DNA of 64,000 bases from JACKCD01 sp041390905 (GCA_041390905.1 JAWKPA010000014.1:186001-250000), one strand, 5' to 3'; positions 17,567 through 26,516 are shown, counted from the stretch's first letter. Notes: generated by a model from the sequence alone, not told the origin. Numbers and translations are program-made.

Positions 17567-17600
17567 GAAGTTCAACTTCTTCTGAGAAGTTGAACTTCTA
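17567..17600. repeat. GAAGTTCAACTTC palindrome (core only)
   Basis: TGAAGTTCAACTTCTTCTGA and GAAGTTGAACTTCTA form a hairpin between the convergent DUF4926 and P450 genes. Confidence 0.7.
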
Positions 17601-17606
17601 CAGGTA

Positions 17607-17637
17607 ATCTCCCAATCTCCAATCTCTAATCCCCAAT
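17607..17637. repeat. GAGATTGG-type repeat half overlapping P450 3' end
   Basis: AATCTCCCAATCTCC and AATCTCTAATCCCC words run into the P450 stop codon at 17626 and encode its last residues (GIGD). Confidence 0.6.
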
Positions 17638-18873
17638 TCCCCGCTCATCCCACGCCAGCCGCAGCGACACCGGGCCGCGAAAGGAAATGTTGCGCGTGTA
17701 GCCCACCTGTTGGTTTGGCAGCAGCCGCAGCGACGGCATGTGGCGGGTCATTTCTTCCAGCAGCACCTCCATTTCCAGCCGCGCCAGCGGTGCGCCCACA
17801 CAGTAATGAATCCCATAACCAAAGGCCAAATGGTCTTTCATATTAGGGCGGTCAAACACAATTTCGTCTGGCTCCGGGAAAATCGCCTCGTCCCGGTTGG
17901 CCGAGTTCAGCATCAGCAGCAAGTTAGACCCGGCCGGAAGCTCCACCCCATTGATGACCGCTGCCTTGGACATGAAACGGCGCCAGGTGCAAACCGACGG
18001 GTCATAGCGCAGCATCTCCTCCACCGCTTGCGGAATCAAATCTGGCTCTGCGCACAGTTCCGCCCATTTGGCGCGGTCGTGCAGCAGGTGGAGCAAGCTG
18101 TTGCCCATTTGCGAGGTCGTCGTCTCATGCCCCGCCACCAGCAGCGTAATCATACAACTGGCAATTTCGTTAATGGTCAGCACCGCGTCATCACCGCCGC
18201 GCATCCGAATCAGATCGCTGGTCAAATCATCGGCCGGGTTTGCCAGCTTGCGCTGCACCAGAGCCACCACGTAGTGCCAAAAGGGAACGAGGTGTTGCGT
18301 GCGCTCAAGCTGTTCGGCGGCGGTTGGCCGCCCATAATACAGCTCAATCCGATTCCCCGCCCACGCTTTCACCTGCGCCACGTCTTCATCCGGCACCCCC
18401 AGCACGTGAAACAGCACCAGGGCCGGAAATTCATAGGTGAGTGCGGCCACGATGTCGGCCTCCCCCTGCTCAATAAAGGAGGCCAGGCGGCGGCGGGCAA
18501 GCTGGCGAATGGCCGGGGCAAAATCGCGCATGCGGCGGGGCAAAAAGAGCCGGTTGACCAGCTTGCGAATGCGGGTGTGGCCGGGCGGCACGTTGTTGGA
18601 TAGCACCGGCACGGGGGTGTAGTGACCCGCTTGCAGCATCGCCCGCACGTCGTCGGAAAAGGGGACGATGGGGGTGATGGTGTTGGCAGCGGTGAAGGTG
18701 TCGTGGTCGTGGAAGATGGCCTTGATGTCGTCGTAGCGGGTGACAACCCAGTAGCCGATGTCGTCGTTGTAAAAAACAGGCTCCTCGGCACGAGCCTGCC
18801 GCAGCAGCGGAAACGGGTCTTGCAAATCCAGGGGGTCAAAGGCGGCCGAAACGGCCGTTAATGGACAACTCAT
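17626..18873 (-). CDS. Cytochrome P450
   Basis: A 415-residue soluble bacterial P450. The start at 18873 (MSCPLTAVS) has AAGGAGAGAGGA upstream; an in-frame ATG 66 bases earlier lies within a repeat. Seen motifs are the I-helix AGHETTT (247-253), ExxR as EEML with R289, and the heme-ligand loop FGYGIHYCVGAPLAR with Cys358. It should take two electrons from a ferredoxin to hydroxylate a small lipophilic substrate that cannot be named. No ferredoxin gene adjoins. It lies between hut genes on the same strand and its leader holds the same GACGCAGATT hairpin as hutI. Confidence 0.93.
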   Translation of the reverse strand: MSCPLTAVSAAFDPLDLQDPFPLLRQARAEEPVFYNDDIGYWVVTRYDDIKAIFHDHDTFTAANTITPIVPFSDDVRAMLQAGHYTPVPVLSNNVPPGHTRIRKLVNRLFLPRRMRDFAPAIRQLARRRLASFIEQGEADIVAALTYEFPALVLFHVLGVPDEDVAQVKAWAGNRIELYYGRPTAAEQLERTQHLVPFWHYVVALVQRKLANPADDLTSDLIRMRGGDDAVLTINEIASCMITLLVAGHETTTSQMGNSLLHLLHDRAKWAELCAEPDLIPQAVEEMLRYDPSVCTWRRFMSKAAVINGVELPAGSNLLLMLNSANRDEAIFPEPDEIVFDRPNMKDHLAFGYGIHYCVGAPLARLEMEVLLEEMTRHMPSLRLLPNQQVGYTRNISFRGPVSLRLAWDERGIGD

Positions 18874-18894
18874 TCCTCTCTCCTTCCAGAAGAA

Positions 18895-18960
18895 ATGGGA
18901 CGCAGATTGACCTGATTCAACTGATTTTTTATCAGGCATATCAGGTCAATCTGCGTCCCA
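18895..18960. repeat. GACGCAGATT inverted repeat upstream of P450
   Basis: ATGGGACGCAGATTGACCTG and ATCAGGTCAATCTGCGTCCC are long, almost perfect arms around an AT-rich loop. It fills the space between hutH and the P450 gene and ends about 22 bp before the P450 start. Confidence 0.8.
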
Positions 18961-18967
18961 ATCTTTC

Positions 18968-20506
18968 TTATTCAATCGCCGCTTCCACGGCTCGCTTGAT
19001 TGTGCCAGAAGCAACCAGTAGGCGCACGGCTTCGATGTGGGTGGCGAGTACCGTATCGTCGGTTAAAAACGGGACTTTTTCGCGGATCAGGTGGTAAGCA
19101 ACGGCCGTTCCTGCCCCCAACGCCTTCACACCCTCCCGCCGCCAGCGCAAATCAATCCCCTGCGCCGCCGCCAGCATTTCAATGGCAACAATCGTCTCCA
19201 CGTGTTCCAGTACCTTTTCCGTGTGACGAACGGCCGTTGCCCCCATACTCACATGATCCTCAATATTAGCACTGCTCGGCACCGAATCCGCACTCGCCGG
19301 GTGCGCCAACACCTTGTTCTCCGAAGCCAGCGCCGCCGCCGTATACTGCGCCATCATCAGCCCACTTTGCAGCCCCCCTTGCTCCGTCAAAAACATCGGC
19401 AGCACCCCCCCATTGCTATCCGCATCCACCAGCCGCGCTATCCGCCGCTCGCTCATATTGCCCATGTCGGTCACGCCCAGCTTCATATAATCCATCGCCA
19501 GGGCAATCGGCTCCCCGTGGAAATTCCCCGCCGACACCACATCAATCTGCCCCGTCGCCTCATCCACAAAAATCAGCGGGTTGTCATTGGCCGAATTCAG
19601 CTCAATATCAATCACCCACTTCGCATATGCCACCGAATCCCGCACCGCCCCATGCACCTGCGGCACACAGCGCAGCGTGTACGGATCCTGCACGTTGTTG
19701 GGGTCATCGGTTCGCAGCATTTCGCTGCCCGCCAGCAGATTCCGCAAAAAGGCAGCGCAATCCATTTGGCGCGGGTGTGGCCGCACCGCATGAACACGAG
19801 CATCAAAAGCGCGGTCGGTGCCTTTAAGTGCTTCCAGCGTCATGCAGGCCGCCATGTCGGCCGACAGCGCCAGATTGACCCCCCGCCGCGCCAGCAGCGC
19901 CCCCAGCCCCACCATAAAGGTGGTGCCATTGAGCAGTGCCAGCCCTTCTTTGGCCTGTAGCTCAAGCGGCTGCAAACCTACCCCCGCCAACGCCTCGCCG
20001 CCGCCCAGCCGTTCGCCGCCCAGCCGCGCCGTCCCTTCGCCAATCAGCACCAGGGCCAAATGGGCCAGCGGTGCCAAATCGCCGCTGGCTCCCAGCGACC
20101 CCTGCGCCGGGATGTCGGGGTGAACCCCGGCGTTGAGCATGTCGAGCAGCAGTTGCACGACTTCCGGGCGCACGCCGCTGTAGCCCATTGCCAGGGTGTT
20201 GGCGCGAACCAGCAGCATGGCGCGAACGGTGCGCTCGTCGAGCAGTGGCCCTACGCCGACGGCGTGGCTGCGAACCAAATTGAGCTGTAGCTGTTTCACC
20301 TGGTCGGGTGAAATGAGCTTGTCCTTGAACCGGCCAAAGCCGGTGGTGATGCCGTAGGCGATTTTTCCCTGGGCGACGAGTTGGTTAACGGCCGTTCTTG
20401 ACCGCACCATGCCCGGAATTGCCGCCTCAGCCAGTTGCACAGAACGGCCGTTTGCCACCCCAACCACATCATCAACCTGTAAATCCTGTCCACTAACTAT
20501 AATCAT
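18968..20506 (-). CDS. hutH: Histidine ammonia-lyase
   Basis: A 512-residue enzyme that removes ammonia from histidine to give urocanate. The self-processed MIO cofactor tripeptide Ala-Ser-Gly is at 140-142 in GSLGASGDLAPLAH. YGITTGFG near 51-58 and NSANDNPLIF, SAGNFHGEPIALAMDY, and EDHVSMG are all family signatures. Length is typical. It is the first step of the pathway encoded around it; hutU lies upstream on the same strand beyond an AbiE pair. Four AACGGCCGTT copies lie within the gene and are read in different frames. Confidence 0.96.
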   Translation of the reverse strand: MIIVSGQDLQVDDVVGVANGRSVQLAEAAIPGMVRSRTAVNQLVAQGKIAYGITTGFGRFKDKLISPDQVKQLQLNLVRSHAVGVGPLLDERTVRAMLLVRANTLAMGYSGVRPEVVQLLLDMLNAGVHPDIPAQGSLGASGDLAPLAHLALVLIGEGTARLGGERLGGGEALAGVGLQPLELQAKEGLALLNGTTFMVGLGALLARRGVNLALSADMAACMTLEALKGTDRAFDARVHAVRPHPRQMDCAAFLRNLLAGSEMLRTDDPNNVQDPYTLRCVPQVHGAVRDSVAYAKWVIDIELNSANDNPLIFVDEATGQIDVVSAGNFHGEPIALAMDYMKLGVTDMGNMSERRIARLVDADSNGGVLPMFLTEQGGLQSGLMMAQYTAAALASENKVLAHPASADSVPSSANIEDHVSMGATAVRHTEKVLEHVETIVAIEMLAAAQGIDLRWRREGVKALGAGTAVAYHLIREKVPFLTDDTVLATHIEAVRLLVASGTIKRAVEAAIE

Positions 20507-20515
20507 ACGTCAAAA

Positions 20516-20577
20516 AAGAGATTGGGAGATTAAGAGACCAACAAGTCTTCCAGTCTCTCAATCTTTCAATCTCCTAA
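20516..20577. repeat. GAGATTGG-type inverted repeat
   Basis: AGAGATTGGGAGATTAAGAG is followed by TCTTCCAGTCTCTCAATC-type words, between the AbiEii-like gene stop and hutH. Confidence 0.7.
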
Positions 20578-21383
20578 CTTCCCAATAATTCAAGCAGGCG
20601 TACCTGATTAAAATCTCGCTGCTGTTCACCTTTTATGATAAATGGCTCGACATCTCGCAAAACGGCCGTCCAATCCAGCCCTTCTGCCTTCTCCCGCACA
20701 ATTTCCTTCCAATTTTCTGCTGTAAAAGTTAGATCATCAATTCCCGCTTGCCTCATACCACTGTTCAAATAGTCAAAATTAGGCTGCGGCCAATCAGACT
20801 GGTTCAAGTACCACCACAGATCATACCAATCACGCCCCTTGACATACACTCGATTCAACACCGCCTGCAATTTACCAGCCAACAGCGATGCCCGATCATG
20901 ATGAACCAAATGCAAATCAACATATCGCTGGACAATGGTGCTTTCACAATGAGCTTTCGGCGGGGGATTTGTATCTACTTCCAGCTTGATCATAAAGACC
21001 TGCGTGTCATAGGGTGACAAACCCATTTCATAAAACAAGCCACGAAAACGAATCAATGCTTTGTTGACAACAGGTTGGTCAGGCTTGGCACGAACTTCGA
21101 CAGCATAACCTTCAGCCAAAAAAATACGCTCAAGCGTCGCCAGATACCGTTGAAAGTCATACTGCTCAGGATGGAATTCAAGCGCAAAATCCAGATCTTC
21201 CGAATAGCGCGGAATATCATAGAGAAAACGGAGCGAAGTACCACCGTGAAATGCCAAACATTGAAAGGCACCTGACTTCTGCAACCCTTCCAAAATACGT
21301 GCTTGCAAATATTCACGCACAACAGGCAACCCCGCTTGAATATCAGTTGTACCGTCCAGGAGTTGCTTAAGATATGGCTTCAT
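20574..21383 (-). CDS. AbiEii/AbiGii-family nucleotidyltransferase toxin
   Basis: A 269-residue MNT-type nucleotidyltransferase. The catalytic block is HGGTSLRFLYDIPRYSEDLD, with the GG pair at 47-48 and the Asp pair at D63 and D65; KLEVDTNPP may give the third acid. RASLLAGKLQAVLNR and KGRDWYDLWWYL are the usual C-terminal signature. AbiEii-type toxins (type IV TA, phage abortive infection) transfer nucleotides to tRNA or similar targets. The start overlaps the stop of the upstream AbiEi-like gene (ATGA). The module is inserted between hutU and hutH. Confidence 0.88.
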   Translation of the reverse strand: MKPYLKQLLDGTTDIQAGLPVVREYLQARILEGLQKSGAFQCLAFHGGTSLRFLYDIPRYSEDLDFALEFHPEQYDFQRYLATLERIFLAEGYAVEVRAKPDQPVVNKALIRFRGLFYEMGLSPYDTQVFMIKLEVDTNPPPKAHCESTIVQRYVDLHLVHHDRASLLAGKLQAVLNRVYVKGRDWYDLWWYLNQSDWPQPNFDYLNSGMRQAGIDDLTFTAENWKEIVREKAEGLDWTAVLRDVEPFIIKGEQQRDFNQVRLLELLGS

Positions 21384-22018
21384 AAAGTAACCCAGTTCAA
21401 ATCCTCTTTTACTTCGCGCAGAATATGTGGCATAGCATTTTCCAGTTTTGGCCGTCCAGACCGTTCAACGAACTGTTGCAACCGTTCCACATCAATGATT
21501 TCCAGATTCTGTAGCCTTAATTCCTGAATATAGGCCGGATTATCGCTATCAGGGGTCAGGTAAATGAGATCAAGCAATGCCTTTTCAGGTGTCGCTATGA
21601 GCGCCGACTGCGTAAGAGAGATTTGCCAATAGCGAAAACCATAGAAAAAGGATGGTTTAATGCAGCGATACATAAAATAGCCATAATCATTGACCAGCTT
21701 TATAGGTCGCCCTGTCGTCACGCTGGTCACAGCTGCCACGTGTTCGGGAATCATGCCGTAGTAGGACAAGGCCGACTGTAGGCTGACATAAGATGGCTGC
21801 ACCATTCGATTGGCAACGACGTAGCTTAACGGCCGTTCGTCCCCATAAGGTGCCGCAAACGTATAAACGCCCCGCCGCAGTTGCACCAGCTTTCCTGCTC
21901 GTGTCCAGTCGCTCAACTGCCGCTGCGCCTGCTGCGGCGAATCATAAAACGGCCAGACAAGACTGCTCTCAAAAATACCGACGGGCTTTACTTTCTTAAC
22001 AAACTTTTCAAATTGCAT
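21380..22018 (-). CDS. AbiEi-family antitoxin-like regulator
   Basis: A 212-residue protein from MQFEKFVKKV; the ORF continues 28 codons upstream but that part is unlike a protein. The N-terminal winged helix (SQLSDW-type; seen as QAQRQLSDWTRAGKLVQLRR then GVYTFA) is the AbiEi DNA-binding domain. The C-terminal part (SYVSLQSALSYYGMIPE, TPEKALLDLIYLTPDSDN) fits AbiEi family proteins that neutralise and autorepress AbiEii. The ATGA overlap with the toxin gene supports co-translation. No clear Shine-Dalgarno is visible. Confidence 0.83.
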   Translation of the reverse strand: MQFEKFVKKVKPVGIFESSLVWPFYDSPQQAQRQLSDWTRAGKLVQLRRGVYTFAAPYGDERPLSYVVANRMVQPSYVSLQSALSYYGMIPEHVAAVTSVTTGRPIKLVNDYGYFMYRCIKPSFFYGFRYWQISLTQSALIATPEKALLDLIYLTPDSDNPAYIQELRLQNLEIIDVERLQQFVERSGRPKLENAMPHILREVKEDLNWVTL

Positions 22019-22117
22019 ACTGCATCTTAGCAGAAAAACGTCAGTTATTGCAACAAAAAACTCTTGGCTCATTCCCACGCAGAGCGCGGGAATGCCTCCC
22101 ACCCGCTCTGCAGGTCT

Positions 22118-23767
22118 CTATCCCATCATCGGAATCTTCACCCCGCGTTCCTTCGCCACCTCAACCGCCCGTTCATATCCCGCATCCACGTGCCGCACCA
22201 CCCCCATGCCGGGGTCAACCGTCAGCACGCGCTCCAGCCGTTTGGCTGCTTCCGGCGTACCATCGGCCACAATCACCTGCCCGGCGTGCAGGCTGTAGCC
22301 AATCCCCACGCCACCTCCGTGGTGAAAGCTGACCCATGTCGCCCCCGCCGCCGTGTTGATCAGCGCGTTCAAAATCGGCCAGTCGCCAATCGCGTCCGAC
22401 CCATCCTTCATCCCTTCCGTTTCCCGGTTGGGGCTAGCAACCGAACCGCTGTCCAGATGATCCCGCCCAATCACAATCGGAGCTTTTAGCTCGCCCGAAG
22501 CCACCATCTCGTTAAATTTCAGCCCCGCCCGCGCCCGTTCCCCGTACCCCAGCCAGCAAATGCGGGCCGGCAGCCCCTGGAACTCAATATCCCGCTGCGC
22601 CATCTGAATCCACCGCGCCAGGTGCTCATCTTCGGGGAATAGCTCCAGAATGGCGCGGTCGGTGGCATAAATATCTTCGGGGTCGCCCGACAGCGCCACC
22701 CAGCGGAAGGGGCCTTTCCCTTCGCAAAAGAGGGGGCGAATGTAGGCGGGGACAAAGCCAGGATAGTTGAACGCCTCTTTTAGCCCGTTGTCATAGGCCC
22801 GCTGGCGCAGATTGTTGCCATAGTCAAAAACGATTGCCCCCTGCTTTTGCCAATCGAGCATCGCCTGCACATGTGCCGTCATCGAATCCATTGCCCGCTG
22901 CCGGTAGCCGTCGGGGTCGCTGACGCGCAGGGCGGCCGCTTCTTCCAGCGACAGCCCGGTGGGAATGTAGCCATACATCGGGTCATGGGCAGAGGTTTGG
23001 TCGGTGACGACATCGGGACGGATGCCCAGCTCCACCAGCCGGGGTAGCACCTCGGCGGCATTGGCAACCAGGGCGATGGATTTTGCTTGTTCGGCAGCGA
23101 CGGCTTCTTCAACCCAGGTCATTGCCTCTTCCAGATTGTCGGTCATCACGTCTACTTGCCGCAGCGACAGCCGCCGCTCGGCACGCCAGCGGTCTACTTC
23201 GACAAATAGCCCTACGCCGCCGTTCATGGTAACGGCCAGCGGCTGCGCGCCGCCCATTTCACCCAAACCGGCCGTTAGCACAAATTTGCCCTTGAGCGAC
23301 GGCCACCCTTGCTGCCGCGCCAGGGCGCCAAAGGTTTCGTAGGTTCCCTGCAAAATCCCCTGCGTGCCGATGTAGATCCAACTTCCGGCGGTCATTTGGC
23401 CGTACATCATCAGCCCGTCAGCTTCCCATTTGTCAAAGTTGGCCTGGGTGGCCCAGGCAGGGACGATGTTGGAGTTGGCGATGAGGACGCGGGGGGCATC
23501 GGTGTGGGTGCGAAAGACGGCGACGGGTTTGCCAGATTGCACCATAAGGGTTTCGTCTGGCTCTAGCTGGCGCAGGGATTCGAGGATGGCATCGAAGGCG
23601 GCCCAGTTGCGGGCGGCGCGGCCGCGCCCGCCGTAGACGATGAGGTTGTCGGGGTCGCCGGCGACAACGGGGTCGAGGTTGTTTTGCAACATACGGTAGG
23701 CGGCTTCAATTTGCCAATTTTTACAGCTTAACTGGGTGCCTCGTGGGGCGTGGATGGTTCGTTTCAT
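22118..23767 (-). CDS. hutU: Urocanate hydratase
   Basis: A 549-residue NAD-dependent enzyme turning urocanate into imidazolonepropionate. Family marks include LSCKNWQIEAAYRMLQNNLD, the Gly-rich VYGGRGRAARNW, GTQGILQGTYETF, GLGEMGGAQPLAVTMNGGV and near the end GDWPILNALINTAAGATWVS with FHHGGGVGIGYS. Length is standard. It is the most upstream enzyme gene of the hut cluster, just below hutC, separated by a GAGATTGG-type hairpin. It is probably controlled by HutC. Confidence 0.96.
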   Translation of the reverse strand: MKRTIHAPRGTQLSCKNWQIEAAYRMLQNNLDPVVAGDPDNLIVYGGRGRAARNWAAFDAILESLRQLEPDETLMVQSGKPVAVFRTHTDAPRVLIANSNIVPAWATQANFDKWEADGLMMYGQMTAGSWIYIGTQGILQGTYETFGALARQQGWPSLKGKFVLTAGLGEMGGAQPLAVTMNGGVGLFVEVDRWRAERRLSLRQVDVMTDNLEEAMTWVEEAVAAEQAKSIALVANAAEVLPRLVELGIRPDVVTDQTSAHDPMYGYIPTGLSLEEAAALRVSDPDGYRQRAMDSMTAHVQAMLDWQKQGAIVFDYGNNLRQRAYDNGLKEAFNYPGFVPAYIRPLFCEGKGPFRWVALSGDPEDIYATDRAILELFPEDEHLARWIQMAQRDIEFQGLPARICWLGYGERARAGLKFNEMVASGELKAPIVIGRDHLDSGSVASPNRETEGMKDGSDAIGDWPILNALINTAAGATWVSFHHGGGVGIGYSLHAGQVIVADGTPEAAKRLERVLTVDPGMGVVRHVDAGYERAVEVAKERGVKIPMMG

Positions 23768-23781
23768 GGGATACTCCGTTT

Positions 23782-23848
23782 TGGGAGATTAGCGATTGGA
23801 GATTGGAGATTGATGAAGGTTCACCAATCTCCAATCTCAATCGCTAAT
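23782..23848. repeat. GAGATTGG-type inverted repeat between hutC and hutU
   Basis: GGGAGATTAGCGATTGGAGA plus GATTGGAGATTGATGAAGG are followed by TCACCAATCTCCAATCTC and AATCGCTAAT. This is a long stem within the presumed hutC-hutU transcript. Confidence 0.75.
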
Positions 23849-23853
23849 AACGC

Positions 23854-24600
23854 TTAAATAAGGGCATTGAACTGTGTTCTGAACTGTATTTCGTCGCTGC
23901 GGCAGAGGGCGTGGTAGAAAACGGCCGTTTTTACCTCCCCCTCCACCCGCGTATACGTAAGACGGTCAACCGCAAAAACGGCCGTTTGTGGCGCAACTTG
24001 CAGCAACTCGGCCACCTTTGGCTCCACAGGCTTCATCTCCACCGTATGCGTCACCCGCACCAGCGGCAGCTTGTACTTGTGAACCAGCAGCCAGTGGATG
24101 GATTGATTCTCCACATCCTCCGTCGCCAACTGCGGGCAAAGCTTTGCCCGCAAAAAACGCTCTTCATAAAGAATTGGCTGGTTGTCGGCCAGCCGCAGCC
24201 GACAAATCGTAATGACCGGTTCCCCTACCGCCAATTCCAACCGCGCTGCCACCACTGCCGAAGCCGGTACGATCTCCTGCTGCAGCAGTTGCGTGCCGGG
24301 ACGACGCTGCTGCTGCTGCATCTCCTGGGCAAAATTGCTCAGGCTAAAGCCCACCAGCCGGTCTTTGACAGGATCGGCCACAAAGGTGCCGCGCCCCTGT
24401 TCACGCCGCACCAGCCGCTGGCTTTCCAACAAATCAATCGCTTTGCGAACGGTACCACGGCTAACGGCAAACGTTTTGGCGAGTACTTCCTCAGTTGGTA
24501 ACTGGTTTTCCGGCTGTAGCTCACCGGTGACAATTTGCTGCCGCAAATGCTGGCTAAGCACAAAGTATTTGGGTGCATAACTATTCAAGGCGATGTCCAT
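23854..24600 (-). CDS. hutC: GntR/HutC-family transcriptional regulator
   Basis: A 248-residue regulator. Residues 8-75 form the GntR winged helix (FVLSQHLRQQIVTGELQPEN, LPTEEVLAKTFAVSRGTVRK, VRREQGRGTFVADP). Residues 95-240 are a UTRA ligand domain (PVITICRLRLADNQPILYEE). HutC proteins repress hut genes and are released by urocanate. Its position at the head of hutU-hutH-hutI-ftcD and a HutC-type operator directly in front support this. Two AACGGCCGTT copies lie near the 3' end and give the tail residues TAVF twice. Confidence 0.85.
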   Translation of the reverse strand: MDIALNSYAPKYFVLSQHLRQQIVTGELQPENQLPTEEVLAKTFAVSRGTVRKAIDLLESQRLVRREQGRGTFVADPVKDRLVGFSLSNFAQEMQQQQRRPGTQLLQQEIVPASAVVAARLELAVGEPVITICRLRLADNQPILYEERFLRAKLCPQLATEDVENQSIHWLLVHKYKLPLVRVTHTVEMKPVEPKVAELLQVAPQTAVFAVDRLTYTRVEGEVKTAVFYHALCRSDEIQFRTQFNALI

Positions 24601-24622
24601 GCGGGGAATATATCACAAAAAT

Positions 24623-24634
24623 TTGTATAGACAA
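24623..24634. promoter_or_regulatory. Probable HutC operator
   Basis: TTGTATAGACAA departs by one base from the perfect palindrome TTGTATATACAA, and TGTATA-TACA is the known core of HutC sites in other bacteria. It lies 23 bp ahead of the hutC start within AT-rich DNA, so HutC probably represses its own gene and the downstream hutU. Confidence 0.65.
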
Positions 24635-24758
24635 CTATATAAATTTTTGACCCAGACCCAAAGCTGGCACTCGTCACATACTGTCGCATTGATTGCCGCG
24701 CAAGAACAAAAGTTCTAAAATAAGCGCAAAAGCATTGCCATAAGGAGCATAAAACAAT

Positions 24759-25253
24759 ATGAACGCCGACGCTTTTCGCCATTTTTACAACTATCATTTC
24801 GCGGAAAACCGCCACATGTGGAACAGCTACATTATGCCGCTGTCACATGAGCAGTTTGCGCAAGGCGACAACTATTCACATGGCTCAGTACATGAGCAAA
24901 TTGTTCACCTGATGGAAGTGGATGCAATATGGTTCTGCGAGCTGCAAGGGATTGAACCGGCGGAACCATTGCCCCAAACGCCTAATGACGACCGCCAGGC
25001 TATTCGTATCTGTTGGGATAGCATTGAGCAAGGGATGCGCGATTACTTGGCAACCTTGCAGGACGACATGCTGTTTACAAAGCCGATCACAGAGCCAGAA
25101 GAAGATAAGGGTCTGCTGGTGTGGCAAGTGTTGCTGCATGTGGTCAACCATGGCACCGACCACCGCGCCCAACTGCTCAGGCTGTTAAACGATTTGGGTG
25201 TTAAAACCGTGTCACAAGATTACATTTTCTATGTTTATGACCATCCTATGTAG
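24759..25253 (+). CDS. DinB-family protein
   Basis: A 164-residue four-helix protein. Metal-ligand histidines of the DinB/YfiT fold appear as HEQIVHLMEVD (about 45-55) and HVVNHGTDHRAQL (about 127-139, with H131 and H135). ATHTRN-like N-terminus is replaced by FYNYHFAENRHMWNSYI. Members are damage-inducible or thiol-transferase-like; the exact role is unknown. AAGGAG precedes the ATG. It is divergent from hutC. Confidence 0.85.
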   Translation: MNADAFRHFYNYHFAENRHMWNSYIMPLSHEQFAQGDNYSHGSVHEQIVHLMEVDAIWFCELQGIEPAEPLPQTPNDDRQAIRICWDSIEQGMRDYLATLQDDMLFTKPITEPEEDKGLLVWQVLLHVVNHGTDHRAQLLRLLNDLGVKTVSQDYIFYVYDHPM

Positions 25254-25262
25254 GCTGCCGAA

Positions 25263-25296
25263 AGACCTCAAAGGTTTTCTGGAACCTTTGAGGTCT
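25263..25296. terminator. Perfect 14-bp hairpin after dinB-like gene
   Basis: AGACCTCAAAGGTT and AACCTTTGAGGTCT are separated by a 6-base loop. There is no clear T-run, but its position 10 bp after the stop suggests transcript-end function. Confidence 0.65.
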
Positions 25297-25410
25297 CCCC
25301 GCGCCGATTTTGGAATCCTCCTGGTGTTGTGTCACAATTGGGGAGCTTTATTTTTGTGGTCTGAGGGGCACAGCCTCGCAGCCACCACCTGAAGAGGAGT
25401 TTACAAGGAC

Positions 25411-26463
25411 ATGACCTTAAAAGTAGGCATTATCGGCGTGGGCGGCATTGCCCATACCCACCTGCCCGGCTGGGCAGCTTCCCCTCACACCGAAGTCATC
25501 GCGGGCAGCGACATCAACGAAGCGGTGTTGACCCAATGGGGGCAGGAAAACAACATTCCCCGGCTCTACACACGGCCGGCCGACATCATCAACGACCCCG
25601 ATATTGACATCATTGACATCTGCACCCCCAACAACTACCACGCCCCGCTGGCCGTGGCCGCCATGGAAGCGGGCAAACACGTTTTGTGCGAAAAACCGCT
25701 GGCTCCCAACCCCGCCGAAGTAGACAAAATGATCGCCGCCCGCGATGCCACCGGCAAAATGCTGATGACGGCACAACATTTCCGCTTCAAAGGCAACTCG
25801 AAGGCGATGAAGCAGGAAATTGACGCCGGGGTGCTGGGCGATGTTTACCACGCCCGCTCCTGGATGCTGCGCCGCGCCCTGGCTCCCACACGCCCCGGCT
25901 TTATTGTTAAAGAGCAGGCGGTGGGCGGGGCGTGTATTGACATTGGGGTGCATATTCTGGACTTGACGCTGTGGTTTATGGGCAACCCCAAACCGGTGTC
26001 GGTGACAGGGGTGGCGCGGACGGAGTTAGCCAAACAGCCAGGAGCGTTTAGCATTTGGGGCGGGGCGATTCCGCAGGAGATTTTTGACGTGGAGGAGTTT
26101 GCTTCGGCCTTTGTGCGTTTTGACAACGGGGCGACATTGGTGCTGGAGGTAAGCTGGCTGCTGCACCACGACACGGCGGGGGAGGATATGCAGATGTGGC
26201 TTTATGGGACCAAGGGTGGCAGCCACTGGCCGAAGTGTGAGCTGTATGAGAGCAACAACAGCACGCAGCAGCTTTATGCGCGGTCGCTGCGGCTGACGAA
26301 GGACAGCATGGAGCCGCACGCGCTGGAGTGCGTGGAGTTTGCCCAGGCACTGGTGGACGGTGCGCCGTCGCCAGTTCCGGCGGAGCAGTCGCGCCAGGTG
26401 ATGCAAATTTTGGATGCAATTTATGAAAGCCAGCGGACGGGACGGGAAGTGCGGTTTGAGTAA
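25411..26463 (+). CDS. Gfo/Idh/MocA-family NAD(P)-dependent oxidoreductase
   Basis: A 350-residue sugar- or inositol-type dehydrogenase. The Rossmann N-terminus is VGIIGVGGIAHTHLPGW. The conserved HVLCEKPLAPN holds the catalytic-region Lys, and GGACIDIGVHILDLTLWFMG includes the family's D-x3-H motif. C-terminal beta sheet follows. AGAGGAG lies upstream of the ATG. Substrate cannot be told. It stands alone between a hairpin and the IS region. Confidence 0.92.
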   Translation: MTLKVGIIGVGGIAHTHLPGWAASPHTEVIAGSDINEAVLTQWGQENNIPRLYTRPADIINDPDIDIIDICTPNNYHAPLAVAAMEAGKHVLCEKPLAPNPAEVDKMIAARDATGKMLMTAQHFRFKGNSKAMKQEIDAGVLGDVYHARSWMLRRALAPTRPGFIVKEQAVGGACIDIGVHILDLTLWFMGNPKPVSVTGVARTELAKQPGAFSIWGGAIPQEIFDVEEFASAFVRFDNGATLVLEVSWLLHHDTAGEDMQMWLYGTKGGSHWPKCELYESNNSTQQLYARSLRLTKDSMEPHALECVEFAQALVDGAPSPVPAEQSRQVMQILDAIYESQRTGREVRFE

Positions 26464-26471
26464 GGAAAGTG

Positions 26472-26516
26472 GTTGCGCAGAGGGCGCAGATTAAGGCGGT
26501 TTTTCGCGGATGATGT
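26472..26516. repeat. GCAGAGGGCGCA and CGCGGAT words
   Basis: GCGCAGAGGGCGCAGATT and TTTTTCGCGGATGAT are shared words with repeats near 47867 and 42289. Confidence 0.45.

Noticed and set aside
19091..19960. 289-codon plus-strand ORF within hutH
   Set aside because: Antisense to hutH with Arg/His/Pro-rich low-complexity content.
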